Positions 7,193 to 16,117 of a DNA stretch of 64,000 bases are shown here, piece after piece; the stretch's first letter is position 1; each line of letters begins with the position of its first letter. The position numbers and the translations under genes were made by a program. The notes below the pieces were generated by a model that was given only the letters and a program-made list of their open reading frames with translations, did no database searches and had not been told where the DNA came from. Source of the stretch: Chitinophagaceae bacterium (GTDB lineage: Bacteria > Bacteroidota > Bacteroidia > Chitinophagales > Chitinophagaceae); contig JAHBTL010000018.1 of assembly GCA_019638615.1 (NCBI GenBank), positions 1 to 64,000 of the forward strand. Reading direction: 5' to 3'.

Positions 7193-7783
7193 ATGCCCGA
7201 GAAAATACATTCGTTCACACCCGTGTTTATCAAGCTGCTGAAAGGCCCGGTGGAATATTTAGAAAAAAACACCTGGGAAAAGCTGATGCAGTATAAGGCA
7301 GAGCTGACTGTTTTTTTGCAGCAGTTGGGCCTGGCGCTGGTATTGGATGAGCAGGACGGATACGCGTATATAAAACACAGCATACAGGAAGAAGATGTCG
7401 CCGGCGTAAGCTGGGTACAACGCCGCAGCCTTACGTACGATGAAAGCGTGATGCTGGTTTTGCTGCGTGATATGATGGCGGAGTTTGAAGTGGGTGAAGC
7501 AACACATCGCGAACTGATCAAAAAACGCAGGGAGATAAAAGAATATGCTGAATTGTTTTTTAAGGAAAATGCCAGCCGGGTTAAAATGCTGAAGGACATA
7601 GACAGGCTGATTGACCGTGCGGAAGAAAACGGCTTTCTGGAAAGATCGGAAAATCATGATGTGGCGGATGAGCAAAAATTCCGCATCAAAAAGATCATTA
7701 AAGCCAGGGTAGACAGCGAAACATTAGAGGATTTTAAACAGCAACTTATTGCACATGCAGCTAAGCGTATTCAGCACAGATAA
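7193..7783 (+). CDS. jetB: Wadjet system JetB (DUF4194)
   Basis: A 196-residue acidic, mostly helical protein of DUF4194 type, the MukE-like KITE subunit that bridges JetA and the JetC heads in the Wadjet complex. SWVQRRSLTYDESVMLVLLRDMM is the family's winged-helix segment. It begins eight bases after jetA and its last 35 bases overlap the start of jetC, so the three are one transcript and probably translationally coupled. Confidence 0.87.
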   Translation: MPEKIHSFTPVFIKLLKGPVEYLEKNTWEKLMQYKAELTVFLQQLGLALVLDEQDGYAYIKHSIQEEDVAGVSWVQRRSLTYDESVMLVLLRDMMAEFEVGEATHRELIKKRREIKEYAELFFKENASRVKMLKDIDRLIDRAEENGFLERSENHDVADEQKFRIKKIIKARVDSETLEDFKQQLIAHAAKRIQHR

Positions 7784-10700
7784 TGAAAAAAGCGGTTTCC
7801 GGTTGCAATACATGGAAGTGTATAACTGGGGAACCTTTGATGAGCAGATACATGCTATTCATCCTAAGGGAGAAACCAGCTTGTTGACAGGCGCTAACGG
7901 TAGCGGTAAAACGACGTTTGTGGATGCGCTGCTCACGTTGATAGTGCCTGAAAAAAGGTATCGTTTTTACAACCAGAGCAGCGGCAGCGAGAAAAAGGGT
8001 GATCGTACGGAAGAGACGTATGTGATGGGCGGTTACGGTACGATCAATAGTGAGAGCGGCGTTACCAAAACCCTGTACCTGCGTGAAAATAAAGAAGAAG
8101 CCTATAGCATACTGCTGGCGAATTTTACCAATGAAGCCATGCAGGAAGTCACGCTTTTCCAGGTAAGGTATTTTGCCAACGGCGATATGAAAAAGCTGTT
8201 TGGCATTGCGCATAAAAGCCTGCATATAGAAACGGATTTCAAGCCTTTTGACCTGGGCAATGCCTGGAAAAAGCGGATAGACCAGCAATACAATAAAGGC
8301 AGTCGTAAAAATAATGTGGAGTGGTTTGACGCTGCAAGCAAATATGCCAATCGCATGGTGGATGTGCTGGGCATGCAAAGTATACAGGCGCTCACGTTGT
8401 TCAATCAAACCGTGGGCATTAAAGTGCTGGGCAACTTAGATGATTTCATCCGCACGCACATGCTGGAGCCGAGGGATATGGAATCGTTGTTCCAGGAACT
8501 GAAAAAGCACCTGGCTACTTTATTAGACGCGCAACGCAATATTGAAAAAGCGGAAGAGCAGATACGGCTGCTGCAACCGGTGCAGGAGCATTTTGAAGGA
8601 TTTAAAGCCCTGCAGGTAAAGCAGCAGGCAGTACAGCAATCTATACAAACGGCTGCTGTATGGAAAAGCTATTCGCAGGATGCGTTGCTGCAACAGGCGT
8701 TGGAAGAAGATGCGGTTCAGTTGAAAAAGCTGGAGCAGCAATCGGCGGAGTTCAAACAAGAGATAGAAGCGCTGCATGAAGAAGAGCGGGTGACGCGCAA
8801 CCAGATTGACCAGAACAAAGCCGGTCAACGGTTGAAACAATTAGAGCAGGAGTTGAAAGAGCAGCAGGCAAAGAAAAAAGATGCAGAGAACAACCTGGCA
8901 TTGTTTACTGACTGGTGCACCACGCTGCATTTTGAAGATAAAATCGCATCGGACGAAGAAAGCTATAAGCGCATTCAGAAAGAAGTGGGTCGTGCAGGCT
9001 TTCGGCTGGAAACCAAAAACCGCCTGAATGAAGATGATGATTTTGATGCGAAGAATTTACAGCGAAGCGCGGGTGCGGAAAAAGAGCAACTGGAAGCGGA
9101 ATTGAATATGCTGTTGCAAAGCAAGAGCAACATTCCCGCGCATTTGGTGCAGGTGCGTCGTGAATTGTGCAATGCGCTGAAGATAGATGTGGCCGAGCTG
9201 CCTTTTGCCGGGGAACTGGTGCAGGTGAAAACAGAAGAGCTGCACTGGCAGCCCGCATTGGAAAAGCTGTTGCATGGTTTTTCGCTTCGCCTGCTGGTGC
9301 CGGATAAGCATTATAAAAAAGTTACGCGCTATATCAACCAGACCAATTTGCGGGCAAGGCTGGTATACTATCATGTAAAGGATACGATACAAACGCTGGC
9401 AGAAGATCAGACGGTATATTATAAATTAGATTTTCACACGGATCATATATTATCGGAATGGGTGCAGCAGCAGATCGTGCAACAGTTCCCGTATGTATGC
9501 CTGGAAGACGAGAAAACCATTGAGCGGTATGATAAGGCCATCACCATTAACGGATTGATAAAAAACAGGGATCGTCATGAAAAGGATGACCGCCCCGGCG
9601 TGAATGATGCCGGTCGCTATGTAATGGGCTGGAACAATGAGCGGAAAAAAGAAGCGCTGATCAGTCGCCGTAATAAGTTGACAGACGACCTGGCAAACGC
9701 CACGGAGATCATAGAACGATGCCGTAACCGTGCCGCAAGATTACAAAAACAGTTTTATGCATTAAGTCGCCTGCAGGAACATGAAGGATTTGCCACGCTG
9801 GATGTGGCCGGGCTGCAACGCATTATTCATAAAACGGAAGAGCAGATAAAAGCATTAAGCAAAAGCAATAACCAGTTGAAGGCATTGACTTCGCAGCTTG
9901 AACAGATATTGGAACAACGCACAGCAGCAGAACGTAAATGGGAGACTGCGACCGGTGAAAAAACAACTTTGCAAAACCGGGTGAACGCAATGCAGCAGCA
10001 GAAGGAATCGCTGCAGGTACTGCTACAGCATATTACTACAGAAAACAAGGATGAGCTGTTGCAGTTTCAGCAACAACATGCGGTGGCGCTTGGCGCGGTA
10101 AGCTTAGATACGATTGATGAAACTTATCGCGTATTTAAAGATAAATTGGATACGGAAGCGCAGCAGGTGCAGCAACAATTATATAAAGAAGAAATGCATC
10201 TGAACCGCAGCATCAGCCAGATCAAGAATCCGTCGCCTTCCATATTGCAACGTTTTCCTGATTGGTACAGCGATGTGCAGTTTCTGCCGGATGAAGCGGC
10301 CTATGCAGAAGAATTTAAAGAATGGTTGGATAAGCTCACTACGGAGAACCTGCCTAAATACCGTCGTGATTTTGAGAATTTCATCAACGATACTATTACT
10401 TATAAAATCGGCGGACTGAATGAAGAGATGGAGAAATGGGAGCGCGAGATCAACAACAGCGTTAACAAGCTGAACTATTCGTTGAGCGCTATTAATTTCA
10501 ACCGCCTGCCGGATACTTATATACAGTTGGGCAAACGTTCCGTGCCTGATGCTACCATAAAAGCATTTAGAAATGCATTATTAGATGCATTGCCGCAGGC
10601 GGCGAACTGGCAGCAAAGCAAATTTGAGGAAAAGGCATTGCATTTCCGACAGAAAGTGCAGCCGCTGATTGACAGTTTAGATGAAAGTGAGACTTACCGT

Positions 10701-11135
10701 GCCCGTGTAATGGATGTGCGTAACTGGTTTGAGTTTTGGGCGGATGAAAAATACCGTAATACCAATGAGCTGAAAAAAACTTACCGCCAGATGGGACAAT
10801 TATCGGGTGGTGAAAAGGCGCAGTTGACCTATACTATTTTGTGCAGCGCTATTGCTTATCAATTCGGTATTACCCGCGAGGGAAAGAACAGTCGCAGTCT
10901 GCGGTTTATTGCGGTGGATGAAAGCTTCAGCAACCAGGATGAGGATAAGGCTACTTACCTGATGGAACTGTGCAAGCAACTGCACCTGCAATTATTAGTG
11001 GTAACGCCGAGCGATAAAATACAGATCGTGCAGGATTATATTGCACATGTACATTTGGTGCAGAGGGTGAATAACAGGAATAGCGTGATGTATAATATGA
11101 CGATCAAGGAGCTGTTGAAGAAGATGAAGGGGTAG
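7749..11135 (+). CDS. jetC: Wadjet system JetC, SMC/MukB-like ATPase
   Basis: A 1,128-residue SMC-like ATPase. Walker A is at residues 48-56 (GANGSGKTT), long coiled coils fill about 260-400 and 640-800 around a central hinge-like region, the ABC signature LSGGEK is at about 1018, and Walker B FIAVDESFSNQD at about 1053. JetC dimers hydrolyse ATP to extrude DNA loops so that small circular DNA can be recognised and cleaved by JetD. The gene starts inside jetB; an ATG two codons later (7755) is an alternative start. The expected fourth gene, jetD, lies 1.6 kb further on instead of directly next. Confidence 0.9.
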   Translation: MHMQLSVFSTDNEKSGFRLQYMEVYNWGTFDEQIHAIHPKGETSLLTGANGSGKTTFVDALLTLIVPEKRYRFYNQSSGSEKKGDRTEETYVMGGYGTINSESGVTKTLYLRENKEEAYSILLANFTNEAMQEVTLFQVRYFANGDMKKLFGIAHKSLHIETDFKPFDLGNAWKKRIDQQYNKGSRKNNVEWFDAASKYANRMVDVLGMQSIQALTLFNQTVGIKVLGNLDDFIRTHMLEPRDMESLFQELKKHLATLLDAQRNIEKAEEQIRLLQPVQEHFEGFKALQVKQQAVQQSIQTAAVWKSYSQDALLQQALEEDAVQLKKLEQQSAEFKQEIEALHEEERVTRNQIDQNKAGQRLKQLEQELKEQQAKKKDAENNLALFTDWCTTLHFEDKIASDEESYKRIQKEVGRAGFRLETKNRLNEDDDFDAKNLQRSAGAEKEQLEAELNMLLQSKSNIPAHLVQVRRELCNALKIDVAELPFAGELVQVKTEELHWQPALEKLLHGFSLRLLVPDKHYKKVTRYINQTNLRARLVYYHVKDTIQTLAEDQTVYYKLDFHTDHILSEWVQQQIVQQFPYVCLEDEKTIERYDKAITINGLIKNRDRHEKDDRPGVNDAGRYVMGWNNERKKEALISRRNKLTDDLANATEIIERCRNRAARLQKQFYALSRLQEHEGFATLDVAGLQRIIHKTEEQIKALSKSNNQLKALTSQLEQILEQRTAAERKWETATGEKTTLQNRVNAMQQQKESLQVLLQHITTENKDELLQFQQQHAVALGAVSLDTIDETYRVFKDKLDTEAQQVQQQLYKEEMHLNRSISQIKNPSPSILQRFPDWYSDVQFLPDEAAYAEEFKEWLDKLTTENLPKYRRDFENFINDTITYKIGGLNEEMEKWEREINNSVNKLNYSLSAINFNRLPDTYIQLGKRSVPDATIKAFRNALLDALPQAANWQQSKFEEKALHFRQKVQPLIDSLDESETYRARVMDVRNWFEFWADEKYRNTNELKKTYRQMGQLSGGEKAQLTYTILCSAIAYQFGITREGKNSRSLRFIAVDESFSNQDEDKATYLMELCKQLHLQLLVVTPSDKIQIVQDYIAHVHLVQRVNNRNSVMYNMTIKELLKKMKG

Positions 11136-11258
11136 GGTGGTTATAGGTTGCAAGTTTCAGGTTACAGGTTTGGGGCAAGTGCGTTTAGTGAATATTTATT
11201 CCCGATTTAACAAAACAAATAATTACATTGCTAGCAATGGTAAAAAGACTGCAAACTC

Positions 11259-11984
11259 ATGAGACTTCCGACAATACATGGTTACATTGATCGACGCATT
11301 TTAATAAACTTCACGGCTGACCCAGGCGTTGTAAGGAAAGTCATTCCCGAGCCATTTAGACCAAAAATTTATAAAGACAAAGCTGTTGTTGGTATTTGCC
11401 TCATCAGACTAAAAAACATCAAACTAAAAGGGCTTCCTGATTTTGTCGGCGTTTCCTCTGAAAACGGAGCACATCGCATTGCTGTAGAGTGGGACGAAGA
11501 TGGTAATACCAAAGAAGGGGTTTACATTCCAAGACGTGATACTTCTTTACGGCTAAACACAATATTAGGCGGCAGAATATTTCCTGGCAAACATTATTTA
11601 GCTAAGTTCAACGTAAAGGAAGGCGGTGGCAACTACCACATTGACTTTACCAGTTCTGACAGCACAAGCATTTCCATAGACGCCAAGGAGACCAATCACT
11701 TTGACCCGAACTCAATTTTTCGAACATTGGAGAATGTTTCTAACTTTTTTGAGAGAGGAGCAGTTGGTTACTCCCCGAACAAAGACAAATATGAAGGACT
11801 TAAGTTGCAGGCTTACACATGGCAGGTGCGACCGCTTGAAGTGGCGGATGTTCATTCCAGTTTCTATGAAGATGAAAAGATATTTCCCAAAGGTTCTGTG
11901 CAGTTTGACAATGCGCTTTTGATGACAAGAGTAGAACACGAGTGGAAAAGTCTGCAGGACAAACCACAAGCAACAATGCATTGA
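11259..11984 (+). CDS. DUF2071 family protein
   Basis: A 241-residue protein matching the DUF2071 (YqjF-like) pattern: RILINFTADPGVVRKVIPEPFRP near the N-terminus, then VVGICLIRLKNI and GVYIPRRDTSL. The fold is related to acetoacetate decarboxylase, but the biological role is unknown. It sits between jetC and jetD on the same strand, 123 bases after jetC, and is not a known Wadjet component. Its base composition is lower in GC than jetABC, suggesting a separate arrival. It may simply be cargo inserted into the defence operon. Confidence 0.7.
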   Translation: MRLPTIHGYIDRRILINFTADPGVVRKVIPEPFRPKIYKDKAVVGICLIRLKNIKLKGLPDFVGVSSENGAHRIAVEWDEDGNTKEGVYIPRRDTSLRLNTILGGRIFPGKHYLAKFNVKEGGGNYHIDFTSSDSTSISIDAKETNHFDPNSIFRTLENVSNFFERGAVGYSPNKDKYEGLKLQAYTWQVRPLEVADVHSSFYEDEKIFPKGSVQFDNALLMTRVEHEWKSLQDKPQATMH

Positions 11985-12162
11985 CAAAAAGCAAGGCTGA
12001 CGGAAGTTCAATCGGTGACAAATCGCTAATCAACATCAGTTATCGGCTGAACATTTTCTATTCAGTTTAGAACGACCAATGAACATTTATCTTTAATGAG
12101 CATTTGTATCGGCAGACGAACAATCCCCCCTGCCTTTGCCAATGCTTTAACACAATATCACA

Positions 12163-12702
12163 ATGCGTATATTATCTATTTACATAGCAACAAGCCTGGA
12201 CGGCTATATAGCAAAGCCGAATGATGATCTTGGCTTTTTGAAATCAGTAGAAAAAGAAGGCGAGGATTATGGGTATGCATCATTTACATCAACCATTGAC
12301 ACCATCATTCTCGGCAGGAAAACTTATGATTGGGTGCTTAAAGAAATCGGCTCCTCTCATTACGACAACGGGGAAAGGGATGTATATGTTATTACAAGAA
12401 CCGCAAGACCGAAGGTTGGTAAAACAAATTTTTACACCGGGAACCTTCCGGAATTGGTCCGGCAACTGAAAAGCGGAAAAGGTAAAAATATTTATTGTGA
12501 TGGCGGCGCGGAAATAATAAACGAACTTTTAAAAGATGATCTTATTGATGAGATAATCATTTCGGTCGTTCCTGTATTGCTTGGCAACGGAACAAGACTT
12601 TTTAAAGACGGCAGACCCGAACAATGGCTTGAGCTGGTGAGTACAAAATCGTTTGACACCGGGCTGGCGCAACTGCATTACAGGCGGAAACGTTCCTATT
12701 AA
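12163..12702 (+). CDS. Dihydrofolate-reductase-like (RibD C-terminal) protein
   Basis: A 179-residue protein of the RibD C-terminal/DHFR-like group: YIATSLDGYIAKPND at the N-terminus, TIILGRKTYDWVL, IYCDGGAEIINELL and VVPVLLGNGTRLF are the usual blocks. Members are NADPH-dependent reductases whose substrates are mostly unknown. It lies 44 bases before jetD on the same strand and could be cotranscribed with it, although it is not part of any known Wadjet type. Confidence 0.82.
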   Translation: MRILSIYIATSLDGYIAKPNDDLGFLKSVEKEGEDYGYASFTSTIDTIILGRKTYDWVLKEIGSSHYDNGERDVYVITRTARPKVGKTNFYTGNLPELVRQLKSGKGKNIYCDGGAEIINELLKDDLIDEIIISVVPVLLGNGTRLFKDGRPEQWLELVSTKSFDTGLAQLHYRRKRSY

Positions 12703-12746
12703 AAGATCAAAGTGATAAGAAGAAATACTATTGCTAATATTATACT

Positions 12747-13886
12747 ATGATCGAAGCATATCAGCAACAACTTGTAAGATACTATAAGGGATACCTGCGG
12801 GATATTATTTCAGGCAAACCTTTTAGCGTTGTAGTGCTTCGGGGTGAAAAAAACAAACCCGCGACAACGGTTGAGCTGCATAGAGCTATCGCTTTGTTCC
12901 GGCAAAATGAAAAGACAGCGCAACGCAGGGGCTGGACAATAGAATGGGAAGACTGGAGCAGTAAAAAACTCGGCAAACAAAAATGGGTATCTAAAATCAT
13001 AGTTGATACGGAAGAAGATTACCTCCACCTGTTAAAAAAGGAAGATGAAGCCGCCGTCTTTAAGCATCAGTTACAGATTTTACTGGACTGGCAGCCGGCT
13101 ATCCAATCTTTCTTAATGGATAAGCCTGAAAGGGTACTGGATTTAAAAACAGTGTGGGACGACCTGCAAAAAGTGGTTGACCATTTGCTGGCGCATGATG
13201 TAAGCAATCATTATATCAGGAGTATCCCTGTACCGGTACATACCAAGTTCATTGAAACCTACCGGCCAATTATATTTTTACTTTTAAAAACTATTGCCCC
13301 GGAAAAATATGCCGCGGGTTCTACTACGCTTGATGAGCTGCTATCGTTAAAACAAAAGCCGCACCTGTACCCGATCCGCTGGCTTGATAAAACAATAGCA
13401 GATCAGCTCATGCATTGCATGGACGTTACGGGTGTAACGGTTGACTGGCTGAAGCAGATCAGTTGGGATATTAAAGAAGTGTGGTTGGTGGAGAATGAAA
13501 CCAACCTCTATTTGATCCCGGAAAGAAAAAATGCGATAGCTGTTTTCAGCAAGGGTAAGGCAACGCATAGCCTGAAGGATGTTCCCCTTTTGGCAAAAGC
13601 TAAATTATTTTACTGGGGTGATCTTGATGAAGAGGGATATAAAATGCTGAATGCTATGCACGGCTATTATCCCAATAACCTGCAAAGCGTGTTTATGGAT
13701 GAAGCAACCTTACTGCAACATGCGGGTGAAATGGGTAAGCAGGATGCTGTATACAAAACAATTTCATTGGAGTATCTCACCAGGGCAGAACAGGCTGCTT
13801 TTAATATATTGAAATACCACAACGGAAGGCTGGAGCAGGAAAGGATACGGCAGGATTATGTGGCGGAGCGGATCAGAAGGTATTGA
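12747..13886 (+). CDS. jetD: Wadjet system JetD (DUF3322/DUF2220 TOPRIM nuclease)
   Basis: A 379-residue protein with an N-terminal DUF3322 region and a C-terminal DUF2220 TOPRIM domain. VWLVENETNLY near 245-255 supplies the catalytic Glu and FYWGDLDEEGY near 289-299 the DxD-type acidic cluster; the C-terminal LEQERI is also typical of the family. JetD is the topoisomerase VI-like nuclease that cuts plasmid DNA once the JetABC motor stalls on a closed circle. It is separated from jetC by 1.6 kb holding two unrelated genes, an unusual break in the type I order. All catalytic positions appear intact. Confidence 0.88.
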   Translation: MIEAYQQQLVRYYKGYLRDIISGKPFSVVVLRGEKNKPATTVELHRAIALFRQNEKTAQRRGWTIEWEDWSSKKLGKQKWVSKIIVDTEEDYLHLLKKEDEAAVFKHQLQILLDWQPAIQSFLMDKPERVLDLKTVWDDLQKVVDHLLAHDVSNHYIRSIPVPVHTKFIETYRPIIFLLLKTIAPEKYAAGSTTLDELLSLKQKPHLYPIRWLDKTIADQLMHCMDVTGVTVDWLKQISWDIKEVWLVENETNLYLIPERKNAIAVFSKGKATHSLKDVPLLAKAKLFYWGDLDEEGYKMLNAMHGYYPNNLQSVFMDEATLLQHAGEMGKQDAVYKTISLEYLTRAEQAAFNILKYHNGRLEQERIRQDYVAERIRRY

Positions 13887-13971
13887 CGAAGTCGGTATAT
13901 TGGGTCAGCACGGTTTTGGGGTAGTAGTATGTTAGGTGCAGCCTATTTATTTGTGGGCATTCCTGTTCTTA

Positions 13972-14298
13972 TTATAATTGCCTGTCTGTGGGAATATTAA
14001 ACCACCTGTCTTCTTGTGTATTGAAAAAGTAGAGCCCGCTATCTTTTGACAAAAGTGCAAGTTTGTTTTCTGAAACGGCAATTCCACCCAAACCAATATT
14101 GGCCCCAGAGGGCAAACCTGTACTTTTATTTTCCCAGTTCAATCCATTATCGTAAGAAAAGTATACGATACCATCCGAATTGTTGATCAACGGAATACCG
14201 CTGGTCAAAACCAAGTTTGTATTGTTTAGGGATTGTCCATTACAAGAGTGTAACGTAATCAAAACCGCTATAGCCAAATGTCTTATTGCTCTTGCCAT
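13972..14298 (-). pseudogene. Truncated beta-propeller lipoprotein (BNR-like)
   Basis: Starting at the ATG at 14298 the frame encodes 108 residues with a lipoprotein signal (MARAIRHLAIAVLITLHSC, acylated Cys 19) followed by a single BNR/propeller-type blade (GIVYFSYDNGLNWE, then SKDSGLYFFN). Propeller proteins of this kind normally carry four or more such blades, about 300 residues, so this looks like the front third of one. A longer upstream frame to 14430 runs through a folded intergenic site and is not a likely start. It might be a short functional lipoprotein, but truncation is the simpler reading. Confidence 0.5.
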
Positions 14299-14334
14299 CG
14301 TTTTATATTTTACGTTGCTCGCTCTTTTGGTTGC

Positions 14335-14428
14335 ACATAACGGTTCAGCAGCCTGGCATTTGTGGCGGCAATAGAGTTCCGTCCGCCCAAATTTATTACG
14401 AATGTTGATAGCAGCACTACCGTTGGGC
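14335..14428. other. attC-like folded recombination site
   Basis: The 94-base site begins ACATAACGGT and ends ACCGTTGGGC. The outer AACGGT/ACCGTT arms are perfect complements, and inside them CATTTGTGGCGG pairs with CCGCCCAAATT around a loop of about 14 bases. GTTGGGC matches the integron core consensus GTTRRRY; the opposite end, ACATAAC, differs from RYYYAAC at one position. It sits between the stop of the peptidase gene and the start of the propeller lipoprotein gene, where a cassette attC would lie. No integrase is in the window. Confidence 0.4.
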
Positions 14429-14475
14429 ATATATTCGTCAGCCGCCTCATTGCAAATACAGTGCTCGCGACAGGC

Positions 14476-15210
14476 TTATTGTCCGAAAGCCTCTTCAAAT
14501 GTCTTGCCTGAATTAATGTCTTTAAGAAAATTATCCAGTTTGTCTTTTGTATACCAATTTTTAATTTCGTGTTTTGCCGCCATGTAGTTCAACATGATCT
14601 GCTGAAGCGAGCCGGCATAAAATTGCTTATCAGATGTAAAGCTTTTAATGTCTGGCAAATTTTTAAAATTATTTGATTTGACTTTCAGGGTGTCCTCAGA
14701 ATAATAATCCCTGTAATCGTTTTGCATTGCCAATCCATGCTTAAACCAACTTGGAATTTTATAATTGAACGTATAAAAACCGATTCGTTCATACAGTTCA
14801 GCATGTGAAAGTTCATGAGCAATAATATCTGTATTCATTGCCTCAGCACTCAGCACTATAACAGAACCTAATTTTAAATAAGTAACAGCAGGTGCGGAAG
14901 GGTTAACACAATACTTTTTGAAATCGTCTTCATTGTCACAATAAACGAACTTTGAGTTGCTCATTTCTTCTCCCCAAAAACTGTCAATACGAATAGATGC
15001 CCGGGCTATCAACGATTTTAAACTGTCAATTTTGTTATGCAGTGTTGATGCATTGAAATAGATACGACTCTCTTTTTTAAAATTCGAATAGTCAATTAAA
15101 ATGCTTCTCGTCTCTTGTGGAAAAACAATGAAATGGGCAAAGGCTGCAACAGGAATTAGAATAATAAAAACGAAACAAGTCCTGATAATTATTCCTCTAA
15201 ATTTTGTCAT
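14476..15210 (-). CDS. Membrane-anchored HExxH metallopeptidase-like protein
   Basis: A 244-residue protein with one N-terminal membrane segment (about residues 8-30, IIIRTCFVFIILIPVAAFA) and a HELSHAEL motif near 132-139 that fits the HExxH zinc site of gluzincins, in a context resembling peptidase MA-like families. PSWFKHGLAMQNDYRDYY downstream resembles the 'W..EGLA' segment of these peptidases, although the third-ligand Glu is replaced by His in WFKHGLA, so activity is uncertain. It is probably anchored facing the periplasm. It stands alone beside an attC-like site, as cassette genes do. Confidence 0.6.
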   Translation of the reverse strand: MTKFRGIIIRTCFVFIILIPVAAFAHFIVFPQETRSILIDYSNFKKESRIYFNASTLHNKIDSLKSLIARASIRIDSFWGEEMSNSKFVYCDNEDDFKKYCVNPSAPAVTYLKLGSVIVLSAEAMNTDIIAHELSHAELYERIGFYTFNYKIPSWFKHGLAMQNDYRDYYSEDTLKVKSNNFKNLPDIKSFTSDKQFYAGSLQQIMLNYMAAKHEIKNWYTKDKLDNFLKDINSGKTFEEAFGQ

Positions 15211-15323
15211 AATTGAGGGATTTATAAAGTTTGATGCTAACTCAAAAATATGCGAAAGTTTTCCTCACTCCAAGCCTGCGCTTTTTTGAATATTGTATTG
15301 ATTGATTGTATTTAACACCCATA
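15211..15323. other. Intergenic upstream of the peptidase gene
   Basis: Holds the likely promoter of the leftward peptidase gene: CAAAAATA at 15243-15250 reads TATTTTTG leftward, matching the Bacteroidota -7 box TAnnTTTG; the -33 box is weak. The same local sequence, a CAAAAATATGNGAAAGTTTT block, also occurs upstream of the ariA-like gene near 5351. Confidence 0.35.
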
Positions 15324-15679
15324 AGGTAGGCTGTTCAAAAGAGCATAATAAAATCCTCCTGTAAATAGAAGTATATACCAATCAATCGCCATACTCGGTC
15401 GTCATTTCGATCCCGCCTTAGGTCATATTGAATTAAATGCATATTATGGCGGGAGAGAAATCTGTTAGGCAAAGTGCAAATGTTGAGCATTAGTACAAAA
15501 GCCCGGCAGATTTCTCCTTCGCATAAAAGTGATTAAACCACAGTGTTCATGTTGGCTCAGTGCGAAATGACGATCATATCCAATCATACCAAAATACTGC
15601 GACCTCTTTACTAAAAAAGGAGGGATTTTTTCGATAAAAAGCGGGCGAAAAAACTTCCTGGCGTTTGAACAGCCTACCT
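15324..15679. mobile_element. MITE-like element with 16-bp terminal inverted repeats
   Basis: AGGTAGGCTGTTCAAA at 15324-15339 is the exact reverse complement of 15664-15679, and ATA flanks both ends (15321-15323 and 15680-15682) as a possible target duplication. Inside are nested inverted pairs: CGTCATTTCG (15400-15409) with CGAAATGACG (15563-15572), and GAGAAATCTG (15455-15464) with CAGATTTCTC (15507-15516). The 356-bp element has no transposase gene, so it would depend on one elsewhere. Confidence 0.6.
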
Positions 15680-15712
15680 ATAAGGCCTGCCGGGCAGAAA
15701 AGCAGCGCTGCA

Positions 15713-15825
15713 GACAGGAGCATCATAAAAGAAAACGTTTAAAGACGAATACCTGAAAATGTTATCAGATTTTAGGGTTGACTATTAATGAGAAATATGT
15801 TTTTCATGATTTGCCTGATGAATGA
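15713..15825 (+). pseudogene. 3' fragment of a REP-associated transposase
   Basis: This fragment closely matches the last ~110 bases of the intact transposase gene ending at 16585 (GAGCATCATAAAA through GATTTGC). One A is missing in the run after GAGCATCAT and one T is added in GACTATTAATGAG, so the frame is broken twice. It is followed directly by the palindromic repeat at 15841, as the intact gene is by the one at 16600, so the whole unit was once duplicated. Confidence 0.7.
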
Positions 15826-15840
15826 CATTTACTTTTAAAA

Positions 15841-16080
15841 GGGTAGCGCCTACGGCGCATATTTGAAATATGGTCATATGGATGTCTACAAACGGGTTGT
15901 GCCGATGGCACAGTAGATACAGTGTGCTTTTAACAGCATTTCTTGTAGCTGAGGTTAGCGGGTTGATATTTCGCTTATGCAGACAGGAATACTGACATCC
16001 TGAAATATGCCGCATAGCGGCTACCCGTTTGTAGAAAAAAGATAACAGCCATTTTTACATGCCTCGTAGAGGCTACCCTT
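15841..16080. repeat. REP-like composite palindromic element, copy 1
   Basis: Begins GGGTAGCGCCTACGGCGCAT and closes with ATGCCGCATAGCGGCTACCC followed by a second small hairpin (GCCTCGTAGAGGC). The two ends are imperfect inverted repeats, each self-complementary. Further in, CTACAAACGGGT is the exact reverse complement of ACCCGTTTGTAG. It lies immediately before the transposase gene. Confidence 0.65.
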
Positions 16081-16117
16081 ATAAAAAATTTTGTACATTT
16101 ATTTAAACATTCAATCT

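Noticed and set aside
5856-8408. Long leftward frames opposite jetA, jetB and jetC
   Set aside because: They are shadows of strongly biased coding sequence on the plus strand; they show no family motifs and the plus-strand genes are certain.
15785-16015. Leftward 76-codon frame through the first palindromic element
   Set aside because: It reads through the repeat and has no protein-like features.
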